Shown: positions 1 to 6,083 of the stretch, in pieces
How positions within the stretch are numbered: the first letter of the stretch is position 1
How the letters are laid out: each line of letters opens with the position of its first letter
Origin: Candidatus Falkowiibacteriota bacterium
GTDB lineage: Bacteria > Patescibacteriota > Patescibacteriia > Patescibacteriales > SZUA-104
Reading direction: 5' to 3'
DNA length: 19,973 nt
Assembly (NCBI GenBank): GCA_027020105.1
Contig: JALUVW010000004.1
Span: forward strand, 1 to 19,973
Program-made: the position numbers and the translations under genes
Notes under the pieces: model-generated
Databases searched by the model: none
What the model was told of the DNA's origin: nothing
The model's input: only the letters and a program-made list of their open reading frames with translations

Positions 1-1070
1 AGCTCCTCCGGCAATTTTTCTTTATTGATAATCATATCCCTGATTTTTGTTCCCGACAAGTGAAATTTATGCTCCGGCTCGTGCGCGCAGGTCTTTTCCA
101 TTTTCAATTCCCCGCAAGAGCGGCAATGACTCACGTTTTCAAACTTTAAAATCTCTATTCCCAATTCATCCGCGCCGAATTCATCAAAAATATTATGCGC
201 GTCATAAGACCCGTAAAAATTCCCCACGCCGGCGTGGTCACGGCCGATAATCATATGCGTGCAGCCGTAGTTTCTGCGAATTAAAGCGTGCATCACGGCT
301 TCTCTTGGACCGGCATAACGCATTTTTATCGGCAAAACGCTTAATAAGCTTTTGTTTTTCGGATAATGATTTTCCAAAAGCATTTTATAACTTTCCAATA
401 TCACCTCATCCCTGAAGTCGCCCGGCTTTTTTTTGCCGATAACCGGATGAATCAACAAGCCGTCAACTCCCTCCAGCGCTTTTTTCTGCAAAAACTCATG
501 GCTGCGATGTGGAACATTCCTCGTCTGAAAAGCGACCACGGTCTTCCATTCCTTTTCCCTAAAAATCTCCTTAATTTGCTTTGGAGTATGATAATATAAT
601 CCGAATCTACGAATTAAATCCGAATTCCCCAAACCATAATTCATATTCGGGTCATTCGGATTATAATTCGGGGCATTCGGATTATATTTAACATCGCCGC
701 CGACCAAATACTCCCCCATTTCCATCACGCCCTTAACTCCCGGATGGCTCGCGTCAACAGTGCCGAAAACCTTGCGCGCGAATTCTTTTTTGTCATATTT
801 ATAGATTTCAATATTTTCAAGCGCCATCGCTTCATTATTATTTTCATCCGCCAAAATAATACGATTTTCATTTTTTAATCTTTTATAATCCTCCTCGTTA
901 ACATCCAAAACAATGGGAATGCTCCACGCCTCGCCGTTCTCCAGACGCATATTGTCCAAAACCGACTGGAAATCTTTCGCGCGCAAAAAACCGCCAAGCG
1001 GCGCGTAAACGCCGTTGGCAATATTTTCCGCGTCCTGTATAATGTCTCCGCTAACCGTTAATCGCTTCAT
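1..1070 (-). CDS. sat: Sulfate adenylyltransferase (ATP sulfurylase), C-terminus cut by window edge
   Basis: Translating the complement from the ATG at 1070 gives 356 uninterrupted codons. The protein converts ATP and sulfate to adenosine 5'-phosphosulfate (APS) in the cytoplasm. Family motifs are clear: QTRNVPHRSHE (residues 182-192, the QxRNPxHxxHE nucleotide site), GRDHAG (276-281), a cysteine cluster CRSCG...KTCAH (316-330) typical of prokaryotic Sat, and SGTKIRDM (339-346). Roughly the last 25-30 residues should lie left of the window. Residues 129-142 (YNPNAPN then YNPNDPN) are two in-frame copies of the 21-bp repeat that forms arrays at 1228-1352 and 1703-1843; Sat relatives normally have a shorter link here between the GGDV and TPK segments. 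The start has no Shine-Dalgarno. It is divergent from the HTH/gmd side. With the sulfotransferase at 10219 it suggests sulfation of the exported glycan rather than sulfate respiration (inference). Confidence 0.95.
   Translation of the reverse strand, partial: MKRLTVSGDIIQDAENIANGVYAPLGGFLRAKDFQSVLDNMRLENGEAWSIPIVLDVNEEDYKRLKNENRIILADENNNEAMALENIEIYKYDKKEFARKVFGTVDASHPGVKGVMEMGEYLVGGDVKYNPNAPNYNPNDPNMNYGLGNSDLIRRFGLYYHTPKQIKEIFREKEWKTVVAFQTRNVPHRSHEFLQKKALEGVDGLLIHPVIGKKKPGDFRDEVILESYKMLLENHYPKNKSLLSVLPIKMRYAGPREAVMHALIRRNYGCTHMIIGRDHAGVGNFYGSYDAHNIFDEFGADELGIEILKFENVSHCRSCGELKMEKTCAHEPEHKFHLSGTKIRDMIINKEKLPEE
645..686 (+). repeat. Two tandem 21-bp repeat units inside sat
   Basis: Units 645-665 and 666-686 read ATTCGGGKC followed by ATTCGGATTATA, with T then G at the variable K. 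They match the arrays at 1228-1352 and 1703-1843 in sequence and strand. Each is exactly seven codons, so sat stays open (antisense YNPNDPN/YNPNAPN). A degenerate copy in the opposite orientation seems present just left of it (about 590-633, complement containing ATTCGGATTATATTA), so the stretch could fold as a hairpin. Confidence 0.9.
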
Positions 1071-1076
1071 ATGATT

Positions 1077-1120
1077 GTTCGCTTCGCAAACCCGCCGCTA
1101 CGAATGCGGGACACGCGAAC
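1077..1120 (-). other. Possible hairpin in the sat 5' leader
   Basis: Complementary arms GTTCGC (1077-1082) with GCGAAC (1115-1120), and CCCGC (1091-1095) with GCGGG (1106-1110), enclose a small loop. It lies between the proposed sat promoter and the sat start codon, so it would form in the leader. It could be structural or attenuating. No known riboswitch class is recognised. Confidence 0.4.
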
Positions 1121-1148
1121 TGATAATAACCGAATGTTAATTTTTAAT

Positions 1149-1176
1149 TTTATAATTTTTAATGCTCTAATTTCAA
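1149..1176 (-). promoter_or_regulatory. Candidate sat promoter
   Basis: On the minus strand TTGAAA (complement of 1171-1176) is followed after 16 nt by TATAAA (complement of 1149-1154). Transcription would begin near 1142, giving a leader of about 70 nt before the sat ATG at 1070. The region is AT-rich, so chance matches are possible. Confidence 0.45.
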
Positions 1177-1192
1177 ACAAAGCATACACCAC

Positions 1193-1226
1193 GGAACTCG
1201 GTTCCGGGTACCCGGAACCGAGTTCC
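1193..1226. repeat. Perfect 34-bp palindrome at the edge of repeat array B
   Basis: The 34 bases are identical to their own reverse complement: half-site GGAACTCGGTTCCGGGT meets its mirror at the centre GGGTACCC, and the symmetry stops at 1192/1227. It is GC-rich inside an AT-rich region and ends one base before the first 21-bp repeat unit at 1228. It lies between divergently oriented sat and the HTH gene. It could be a transcription terminator (no T-tract follows), a cruciform or protein-binding site, or the end of a mobile or repeat element. Nothing else of note is seen in 1121-1192 beyond AT-rich DNA and the sat promoter. Confidence 0.9.
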
Positions 1227-1227
1227 A

Positions 1228-1352
1228 ATTCGGGGCATTCGGATACTAATTCGGGTCATTCGGATTATAAACATTCGGATATTCGGGGCATTCGGATTAT
1301 AATTCGGGTCATTCGGATTATATTATTCGGGTCTCGGGTCATTCGGATTATA
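1228..1352 (+). repeat. 21-bp repeat array B (upstream of HTH gene)
   Basis: Five units plus a partial one: 1228-1248 (ends ...GGATACTA), 1249-1269, a partial at 1270-1280, 1281-1301, 1302-1322 and 1325-1352. The core is ATTCGGGKC plus ATTCGGATTATA. The last unit is a longer variant containing GGGTCTCGGGTC. The array has no unique spacers of uniform length, so it is not CRISPR-like. Its order of variants (GGATACTA unit, ATTATA units, GGGTCTCGGGTC end unit) recurs in array C, so B and C look like copies of one block flanking the HTH gene. Confidence 0.92.
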
Positions 1353-1395
1353 TCCTCATAATAACAAAAAGCCATAAAACAATCAATAATACCTG

Positions 1396-1425
1396 TTGAC
1401 ACCTTTTGACACCTTGATATATAAT
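1396..1425 (+). promoter_or_regulatory. Promoter of the HTH gene, with a 10-bp tandem repeat
   Basis: TTGACA at 1396-1401 is followed after 18 nt by TATAAT at 1420-1425. The 10-mer TTGACACCTT is repeated head to tail (1396-1405 and 1406-1415), giving a second TTGACA inside the spacer, as an operator might. The expected transcription start is about 1432, which is the A of the ATG, so the mRNA would be leaderless. Confidence 0.75.
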
Positions 1426-1431
1426 AACATT

Positions 1432-1683
1432 ATGGAGAATAACGAAATAAAACCAAACGCGGTTTACACAACCAACGAAACGCGAAAGCTATTAAAAATA
1501 AGCAATAGCACTATTAAGCGTATGCTTAAAAAAGGGTTGATAAAAGCCAACAAAGTGGGCGGGCAATACCGCATACTGGGAAAAGAAATACTGCGTTTAG
1601 TATCCCCTGAAGTGGAAAAAAAAGCCATCAAGTCTTATTTAAACATAAAGAAAAAAGTGGTTGACAGGATTAATAAATGGTAA
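1432..1683 (+). CDS. Small excisionase/MerR-like helix-turn-helix DNA-binding protein
   Basis: 83 residues. Residues about 10-52 (AVYTTNETRKLLKISNSTIKR followed by MLKKGLIKANKVGGQYRI) have the pattern of the excisionase-type HTH domain (HTH_17): a 'T..E....L.IS..TI.R....G.I.A.K.GG.YRI' run with recognition helix and wing. The C-terminal 30 residues are lysine-rich and helical-looking. I chose ATG 1432 because the only in-frame upstream start, a TTG at 1396, is the -35 box itself. There is no leader and no Shine-Dalgarno. Arrays B and C of the 21-bp repeat lie on either side, so a natural guess is a regulator of this region or the DNA-binding subunit of a small mobile unit. Family membership is likely; the role is unknown. 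Confidence 0.8.
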   Translation: MENNEIKPNAVYTTNETRKLLKISNSTIKRMLKKGLIKANKVGGQYRILGKEILRLVSPEVEKKAIKSYLNIKKKVVDRINKW

Positions 1684-1702
1684 GACAAGATTAAAGTCAT
1701 AC

Positions 1703-1843
1703 ATTCTGGTCATTCGGATACCAATTCGGGGCATTCGGATTATATTATTCGGGGCATTCGGATTATATTTATTCGGGGCATTCGGATACTAATTCGGGTC
1801 ATTCGGATTATATTTATTCGGGTCTCGGGTCATTCGGATTATA
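1703..1843 (+). repeat. 21-bp repeat array C (abutting gmd start)
   Basis: Six units: 1703-1723 (variant beginning ATTCTGGTC), 1724-1744, 1747-1767, 1771-1791, 1792-1812 and the long end unit 1816-1843 with GGGTCTCGGGTC. Linkers are TT or TTT, or absent. The array ends four bases before the gmd ATG, so it forms the whole untranslated region in front of gmd and leaves no room for a ribosome-binding site. Same orientation as arrays A (in sat) and B. Confidence 0.92.
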
Positions 1844-1847
1844 TTTT

Positions 1848-2915
1848 ATGAAAAAAGCCTTAATAACGGGAATAACCGGCCAAGACGGCTCATATTTGGC
1901 CGAACTCCTTTTGGAAAAAGGTTACGAGACGCATGGCATTAAACGCCGCTCCTCTTCTTTTAATACCGGCAGAGTTGACCACCTATATGTTGATCCGCAT
2001 GAAAAAGACAGGAAGTTTATTATGCATTACGGCGATCTGACCGATTCCACCAATTTAATAAGAATAATTCAAGAAATCCAACCGGATGAAATATACAATC
2101 TCGGCGCGCAAAGCCATGTAAAGGTGTCTTTTGAAACGCCCGAATACACCGCCAACTCCGACGCCATTGGAGCGTTAAGAATTCTGGAAGCGATTAAACT
2201 GCTCGGGCTTGAAAAAAAGACAAAATTCTACCAAGCGTCCACCTCGGAAATGTTCGGCGCCGCTCCCCCTCCGCAAAACGAAAACACGAAATTCCATCCG
2301 CGCAGCCCGTACGGCGCCGCCAAACTTTACGCGTATTGGATTACGGTCAACTATCGCGAAGCGTACGGAATTTTTGCCGCCAACGGCATTCTTTTCAACC
2401 ATGAATCCCCTCGCCGCGGAGAAACATTCGTCACCAGAAAAATAACGCGGGCGGCGGCAAGGATAAAACTTGGCCTCCAAGACAAGCTGTATCTCGGAAA
2501 TATCAACGCCAAACGCGACTGGGGGCATGCCAAAGATTATGTCAGAGCGATGCATCTTATGCTTCAGCAGGAAAAACCGTATGACCTTGTCATCGCCACG
2601 GGAAAACAGCGATCGGTGAGAGAATTTTGCGAAATCGTTTTTAAGGAATTGGGCATTGAAATTTTATGGCGGGGAGAAGGCGCGGATGAATTGGGAATTG
2701 ACGCGCGAACCGGCAAAACAATCATAGAAATTGATCCGAAATATTTTCGCCCCGCGGAAGTTGATTCATTGCTGGGAGAGGCAAAAAAGGCGAAGGAAAT
2801 TTTGGGCTGGGAGGCGAAAATAAGTTTTGAAGAACTTGTCAAAGAAATGGTTGAGCACGACTTGGAGGAAGCCCAAAAAGAACTTCATTTAAAAAATAAC
2901 GGATTTAAGGCGTAA
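1848..2915 (+). CDS. gmd: GDP-mannose 4,6-dehydratase
   Basis: 355 residues, full length for the family. It dehydrates GDP-D-mannose to GDP-4-keto-6-deoxymannose with bound NADP, the first step to GDP-L-fucose. It is an extended short-chain dehydrogenase: dinucleotide motif GITGQDG (8-14), RR-SSSFNTGR loop (33-42) that contacts NADP(H) in GMDs, catalytic T132 and E134 (STSEMFG) and the Y155xxxK159 pair (SPYGAAK), then NHESPRRGETFVTRKI and KRDWGHAKDYVRAM, both hallmarks of GMD. Its partner fcl follows 144 nt downstream, and a GT11 fucosyltransferase lies at 15384. The 21-bp repeat array stops four bases before the start, so transcription and translation initiation must pass through it. No Shine-Dalgarno is present. 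Confidence 0.98.
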   Translation: MKKALITGITGQDGSYLAELLLEKGYETHGIKRRSSSFNTGRVDHLYVDPHEKDRKFIMHYGDLTDSTNLIRIIQEIQPDEIYNLGAQSHVKVSFETPEYTANSDAIGALRILEAIKLLGLEKKTKFYQASTSEMFGAAPPPQNENTKFHPRSPYGAAKLYAYWITVNYREAYGIFAANGILFNHESPRRGETFVTRKITRAAARIKLGLQDKLYLGNINAKRDWGHAKDYVRAMHLMLQQEKPYDLVIATGKQRSVREFCEIVFKELGIEILWRGEGADELGIDARTGKTIIEIDPKYFRPAEVDSLLGEAKKAKEILGWEAKISFEELVKEMVEHDLEEAQKELHLKNNGFKA

Positions 2916-2957
2916 ACACCTATCTCTCTGCCGGCCTTTTCCATGCTTTTACCGCCA

Positions 2958-3043
2958 CTCCTCCCGCGAGAGGAGGGGCGGGTTCCGCGGCTTTAGCCGC
3001 CTGTCCACCGCGGCTAAAGCCGCAAAACCCTGAGCTAAAGCTC
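2958..3043. repeat. Cluster of short palindromes between gmd and fcl
   Basis: Within the 144-nt gap lie four small inverted repeats: CTCCTC/GAGGAG (2958-2963/2970-2975), GCGGCTTTAGCCGC (2987-3000), GCGGCTAAAGCCGC (3010-3023) and GAGCTAAAGCTC (3032-3043). The middle two are reverse complements of each other and can pair as one longer stem of 14 bp with a 9-nt loop. The stretch is GC-rich against its surroundings. It may act as a processing or partial terminator element, or be a mobile REP-like repeat; there is no T-tract. Confidence 0.75.
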
Positions 3044-3059
3044 GGTAGAAATAATTACT

Positions 3060-4001
3060 ATGAACAAAAAATCAAAAATATACATCGCCGGACACCGAGG
3101 ATTGGTCGGCTCGGCCTTGGTTAGAAAATTAAAACAAGAAGGATACGATAATTTGATTTTAAAAACCAGAGAAGAGCTTGATTTATCGGACGGCGTTGCC
3201 GTTAAAAATTTTTTTGAGTCGGAAAAGCCCGAATATGTTTTTTTGGCGGCCGCCAAAGTCGGCGGCATACTGGCGAACGACGCCTATCCGGCGGATTTCA
3301 TCCGCGAAAATTTAACAATTCAAAATAATATCATCCATAACGCGTATTTAACCGAAGTAAAAAAACTGCTGTTTCTCGGAAGTTCCTGCATTTACCCGAA
3401 AAATTGCCCGCAGCCGATTAAGGAAGAATACTTATTGGCCGGAAAACCGGAGCCAACCAACAAAGCGTACGCCATCGCCAAGATTGCCGGCGTAATAGAA
3501 TGCCAGTCATACAATAAACAATACGGAACAAATTTTATTTCGGTAATGCCCACCAATCTTTACGGGCCGAATGACAACTTTGACCTGAAAACATCCCATG
3601 TCCTGCCCGCCCTTATCAGGAAATTCCACGAGGCGAAAATTAACAATAAAAAAGAAGTTGAAGTCTGGGGAACCGGCGCCGCGAGGCGGGAATTTCTCTA
3701 TGTTGACGACTTGGCAGATGCCTGCGTTTTTTTAATGAACAATTATAATGAGTCCGAAATAATAAATATCGGCGTTGGTGAAGATATTTCCATTAAAGAG
3801 CTGGCGGAAATAATCAAAGAAATAACCGAATTCAAAGGCGAGATAATATGGGACAAAAGCAAGCCCGACGGAACGCCCAGAAAACTGCTGGATGTAAGCC
3901 GCCTGCGCGCTCTTGGCTGGAAGCATAAAACAAAATTAAAACAAGGAATAGAGAAAGTTTATAAAACTTATCAGGAAGAAAATTTATTAAAAATGACTTG
4001 A
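3060..4001 (+). CDS. fcl: GDP-L-fucose synthase (GDP-4-keto-6-deoxymannose 3,5-epimerase/4-reductase)
   Basis: 313 residues, the usual size. It converts the Gmd product to GDP-L-fucose with NADPH. Visible motifs are GHRGLVG (11-17, NADP binding), FLAAAKVGGI (61-70), LGSSCIYPK (106-114, catalytic Ser), Y137xxxK141 (NKAYAIAKIAG), PTNLYGPND and SHVLPALIRKFHEAK for substrate contact, then EFLYVDDLADA. It lies downstream of gmd on the same strand, separated by the palindrome cluster. The promoter of the next gene starts in its last codons. The start ATG at 3060 begins right before the dinucleotide-binding strand, and no better start exists. Also known as wcaG. Confidence 0.98.
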   Translation: MNKKSKIYIAGHRGLVGSALVRKLKQEGYDNLILKTREELDLSDGVAVKNFFESEKPEYVFLAAAKVGGILANDAYPADFIRENLTIQNNIIHNAYLTEVKKLLFLGSSCIYPKNCPQPIKEEYLLAGKPEPTNKAYAIAKIAGVIECQSYNKQYGTNFISVMPTNLYGPNDNFDLKTSHVLPALIRKFHEAKINNKKEVEVWGTGAARREFLYVDDLADACVFLMNNYNESEIINIGVGEDISIKELAEIIKEITEFKGEIIWDKSKPDGTPRKLLDVSRLRALGWKHKTKLKQGIEKVYKTYQEENLLKMT

Positions 4002-4032
4002 CAAACTCCAAAAATATTGTTAAATTGGAGTT
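3998..4032 (+). promoter_or_regulatory. Promoter and overlapping inverted repeat of DUF4143 cassette 1
   Basis: TTGACA (3998-4003), 17 nt, TAAATT (4021-4026). A perfect 8-bp inverted repeat AACTCCAA (4004-4011) / TTGGAGTT (4025-4032) with a 13-nt gap straddles the spacer and -10 box, the geometry of a repressor operator. The -35 box lies inside the last two codons of fcl. Confidence 0.75.
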
Positions 4033-4055
4033 ATTAAGTATAAAAATACATTTTT

Positions 4056-5222
4056 ATGGGTAAAAAATACCAACGAGAACTGAAATTCCCCGACAACAAG
4101 TCATTTTTTTTATTTGGTCCGCGCGGAACAGGCAAAACCACTTGGTTAATTGATAATTTCCCCAAAGCGGTCTATATTGACTTGCTCAAATCAAGCAACT
4201 ATAACTCCTTATTGGCGCGCCCTGAAAGACTGGAAGAATTTATTCCCAATAATTTTTCCGATTGGATTATAATAGATGAAATACAAAAAGTGCCGGAATT
4301 ACTGAATGAAGTCCATCGCTTAATTGAAAATAAAAAATATAAATTTATTTTAACCGGATCAAACGCCAGAAAGTTAAAAAAAGAAGGAACAAACTTGCTC
4401 GCCGGCAGAGCGCTGACTTATTACGCGCATCCTTTGACGGTCAAAGAGCTGGGCGAAGATTTTAATTTGCGAAAATCCTTAAAATTCGGGAATATGCCGG
4501 CGGTTTACAGTGAAAAAAATGAAAAAGAATATTTGGAATCATATGTCGCTACCTACCTGAATCAAGAGGTTTTTCAAGAAGGGCTAACCAGAAATTTATC
4601 CGCTTTCAGCCGATTTTTGGAGGTGGCCAGCTTTTCACAAGGGTCTGTTTTAAACATTTCCGAAGTTTCAAGAGAATGTTCCATTAACCGCAAAGTGGCG
4701 GAAAATTATTTTTCAATCCTGGAAGATTTATTAATGGCTTATTTCGTGCCGTCGTTCACAAAAAAATCAAAAAGAAGAAATATCAAACATAATAAATTTT
4801 ATTATTTTGACACCGGCATTTACAGAACTATCAAACCGGCCGGACCGCTGGATCTTCCCGAAGAAACCGACGGCATTGGACTGGAAACATTAATCCTGCA
4901 AGAATTAAGGGCAACAAATGATTATGAAAACTTGGGATATAAAATATATTTCTGGAAAACCGTCGGCGGCGCGGAGGTTGATTTTATTTTATACGGAGAA
5001 AAGGGGTTAATCGCGATAGAAATAAAAAGAAAATCAAATATTTCCGGCAAAGACTTGAGAGGACTAAAATTATTTTTAAAAGATTACCCGAACGCCAAAG
5101 CGTTTTTGCTCTACGGCGGGAAAGAAAAGCTTTATTATGATAAAATAACAGCATTGCCGATAGAATATTTCTTAAAAAACATTTCAAAAGTTTTAAACTT
5201 ATATGAACTTAACGATAATTAA
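4056..5222 (+). CDS. AAA+ ATPase with DUF4143 C-terminal domain (cassette 1)
   Basis: 388 residues, typical for the family. Order of parts: Walker A GPRGTGKTT (21-29); Walker B WIIIDEIQ (70-77); sensor-like ILTGSNARK (98-106); a predicted winged helix in the middle (VLNISEVSRECSINRKVAENY); and a C-terminal PD-(D/E)XK-like pattern with D309 (EVDF), E322 and K324 (IEIK). The role of this family is not firmly known; it is common as a single gene in CPR-like genomes. It interrupts the expected fcl-wzm order and has its own promoter. Its last 20 bases overlap the wzm start. It is less like the other three copies here (Walker A GPRGTGKTT rather than xRQxGKT), so it belongs to another branch. Any nuclease activity is inference from the residues only. 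Confidence 0.9.
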   Translation: MGKKYQRELKFPDNKSFFLFGPRGTGKTTWLIDNFPKAVYIDLLKSSNYNSLLARPERLEEFIPNNFSDWIIIDEIQKVPELLNEVHRLIENKKYKFILTGSNARKLKKEGTNLLAGRALTYYAHPLTVKELGEDFNLRKSLKFGNMPAVYSEKNEKEYLESYVATYLNQEVFQEGLTRNLSAFSRFLEVASFSQGSVLNISEVSRECSINRKVAENYFSILEDLLMAYFVPSFTKKSKRRNIKHNKFYYFDTGIYRTIKPAGPLDLPEETDGIGLETLILQELRATNDYENLGYKIYFWKTVGGAEVDFILYGEKGLIAIEIKRKSNISGKDLRGLKLFLKDYPNAKAFLLYGGKEKLYYDKITALPIEYFLKNISKVLNLYELNDN

Positions 5223-6021
5223 ACCGAAAAAAACCATCAGCTGGGAAGACCTCAAAGAAATTTGGCGATACAAGGAATTGCTGTATTTTTTCACCTGGAA
5301 AGATTTTAAAGTAAGGTACAAACAAACCGCCATCGGCATCCTTTGGGCGATATTCCAGCCATTCACGGCAATGGTGGTTTTCAGCGTATTCTTCGGCAAG
5401 CTGGCGAAAATGCCTTCGGACGGAATTCCCTACCCGATATTCGTTTACGCCGGGCTTTTGTTTTGGCAATTTTTCTCCTCGGCGCTCTCGCAAACAAGCT
5501 CCTCGCTCGTCGGAAACGCCAACATAATCACCAAAGTGTATTTTCCGCGGCTGATATTGCCGATATCGGGAGTCTTAACCAAATTCGTTGATTTTTTTAT
5601 TTCTTCGGTAATACTGGCCGGAATGATGGTTTACTACGGATACGCCCCCAATATGCTCGGCCTCTTGATACTGCCCCTGCTTTTGCTCATAACATTTATG
5701 GCGGCGGTCGGAGGGGGGCTTTTTTTGGCGTCCATCAATGTCAAATACCGCGATGTCAGGTATATTCTCCCCTACTTTATCCAAATGCTGCTTTTCATAA
5801 CGCCCGTCATTTATCCGGCAAGCATAGCCGGAAAATATTCTTGGCTGTTGGCGATAAATCCGATGACAGGCGTAATAAAAGCCGCGCGCGCTTCCCTTTT
5901 CGGCAACGCACCTATTAACTGGGAGCTTCTCGGAATATCGTTCATAGCCGTTTCAATTTTGCTCGCGATAGGAATAGTATTTTTCAAAAAAACGGAAAGG
6001 TATTTCGCGGATATTGTATAA
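5203..6021 (+). CDS. wzm: Polysaccharide ABC exporter, permease subunit
   Basis: 272 residues of the ABC-2 membrane family. The inner-membrane channel subunit pairs with Wzt to export finished polysaccharide. The N-terminal amphipathic stretch (ELLYFFTWKDFKVRYKQTAIG followed by ILWAIFQP) is the signature of O-antigen/teichoic acid permeases. About six hydrophobic segments follow, starting near residues 45-65, 75-95, 115-140, 145-175, 185-205 and 240-260. The start overlaps the end of the cassette 1 ATPase by 20 bp, and the matching ATPase gene wzt, usually adjacent, is now about 2.9 kb away because two DUF4143 genes and a wzt fragment lie between. No Shine-Dalgarno. Confidence 0.94.
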   Translation: MNLTIIKPKKTISWEDLKEIWRYKELLYFFTWKDFKVRYKQTAIGILWAIFQPFTAMVVFSVFFGKLAKMPSDGIPYPIFVYAGLLFWQFFSSALSQTSSSLVGNANIITKVYFPRLILPISGVLTKFVDFFISSVILAGMMVYYGYAPNMLGLLILPLLLLITFMAAVGGGLFLASINVKYRDVRYILPYFIQMLLFITPVIYPASIAGKYSWLLAINPMTGVIKAARASLFGNAPINWELLGISFIAVSILLAIGIVFFKKTERYFADIV

Positions 6022-6022
6022 G

Positions 6023-6065
6023 TTTACAAAAAGCATAATTTTTGATATAATTATAAAAAATATGC
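6023..6065 (+). promoter_or_regulatory. Promoter and overlapping inverted repeat of DUF4143 cassette 2
   Basis: TTTACA (6023-6028), 17 nt, TATAAT (6046-6051), starting two bases after the wzm stop. An 11-bp inverted repeat with one mismatch, GCATAATTTTT (6033-6043) / AAAAAATATGC (6055-6065), with an 11-nt gap encloses the -10 box. Same architecture as the other cassettes but a different sequence. Confidence 0.75.
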
Positions 6066-6083
6066 GGTTAAATTTACGAAATA

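Noticed and set aside
1071..1361. Small protein of 96 residues on the plus strand
   Set aside because: It consists of sat leader, palindrome and translated 21-bp repeats; no homology-like pattern or start signal.
1396..1431. Longer HTH protein starting at a TTG at 1396
   Set aside because: That TTG is the -35 box of a good promoter whose start point falls on the ATG at 1432.
1228..1843. CRISPR array candidate
   Set aside because: Units are joined directly or by 2-3 bases, with no unique spacers of even length and no cas genes.
2175..2842. Open frames antisense to and within gmd
   Set aside because: They are shadows of the high-quality gmd coding sequence; no independent motifs or start signals.
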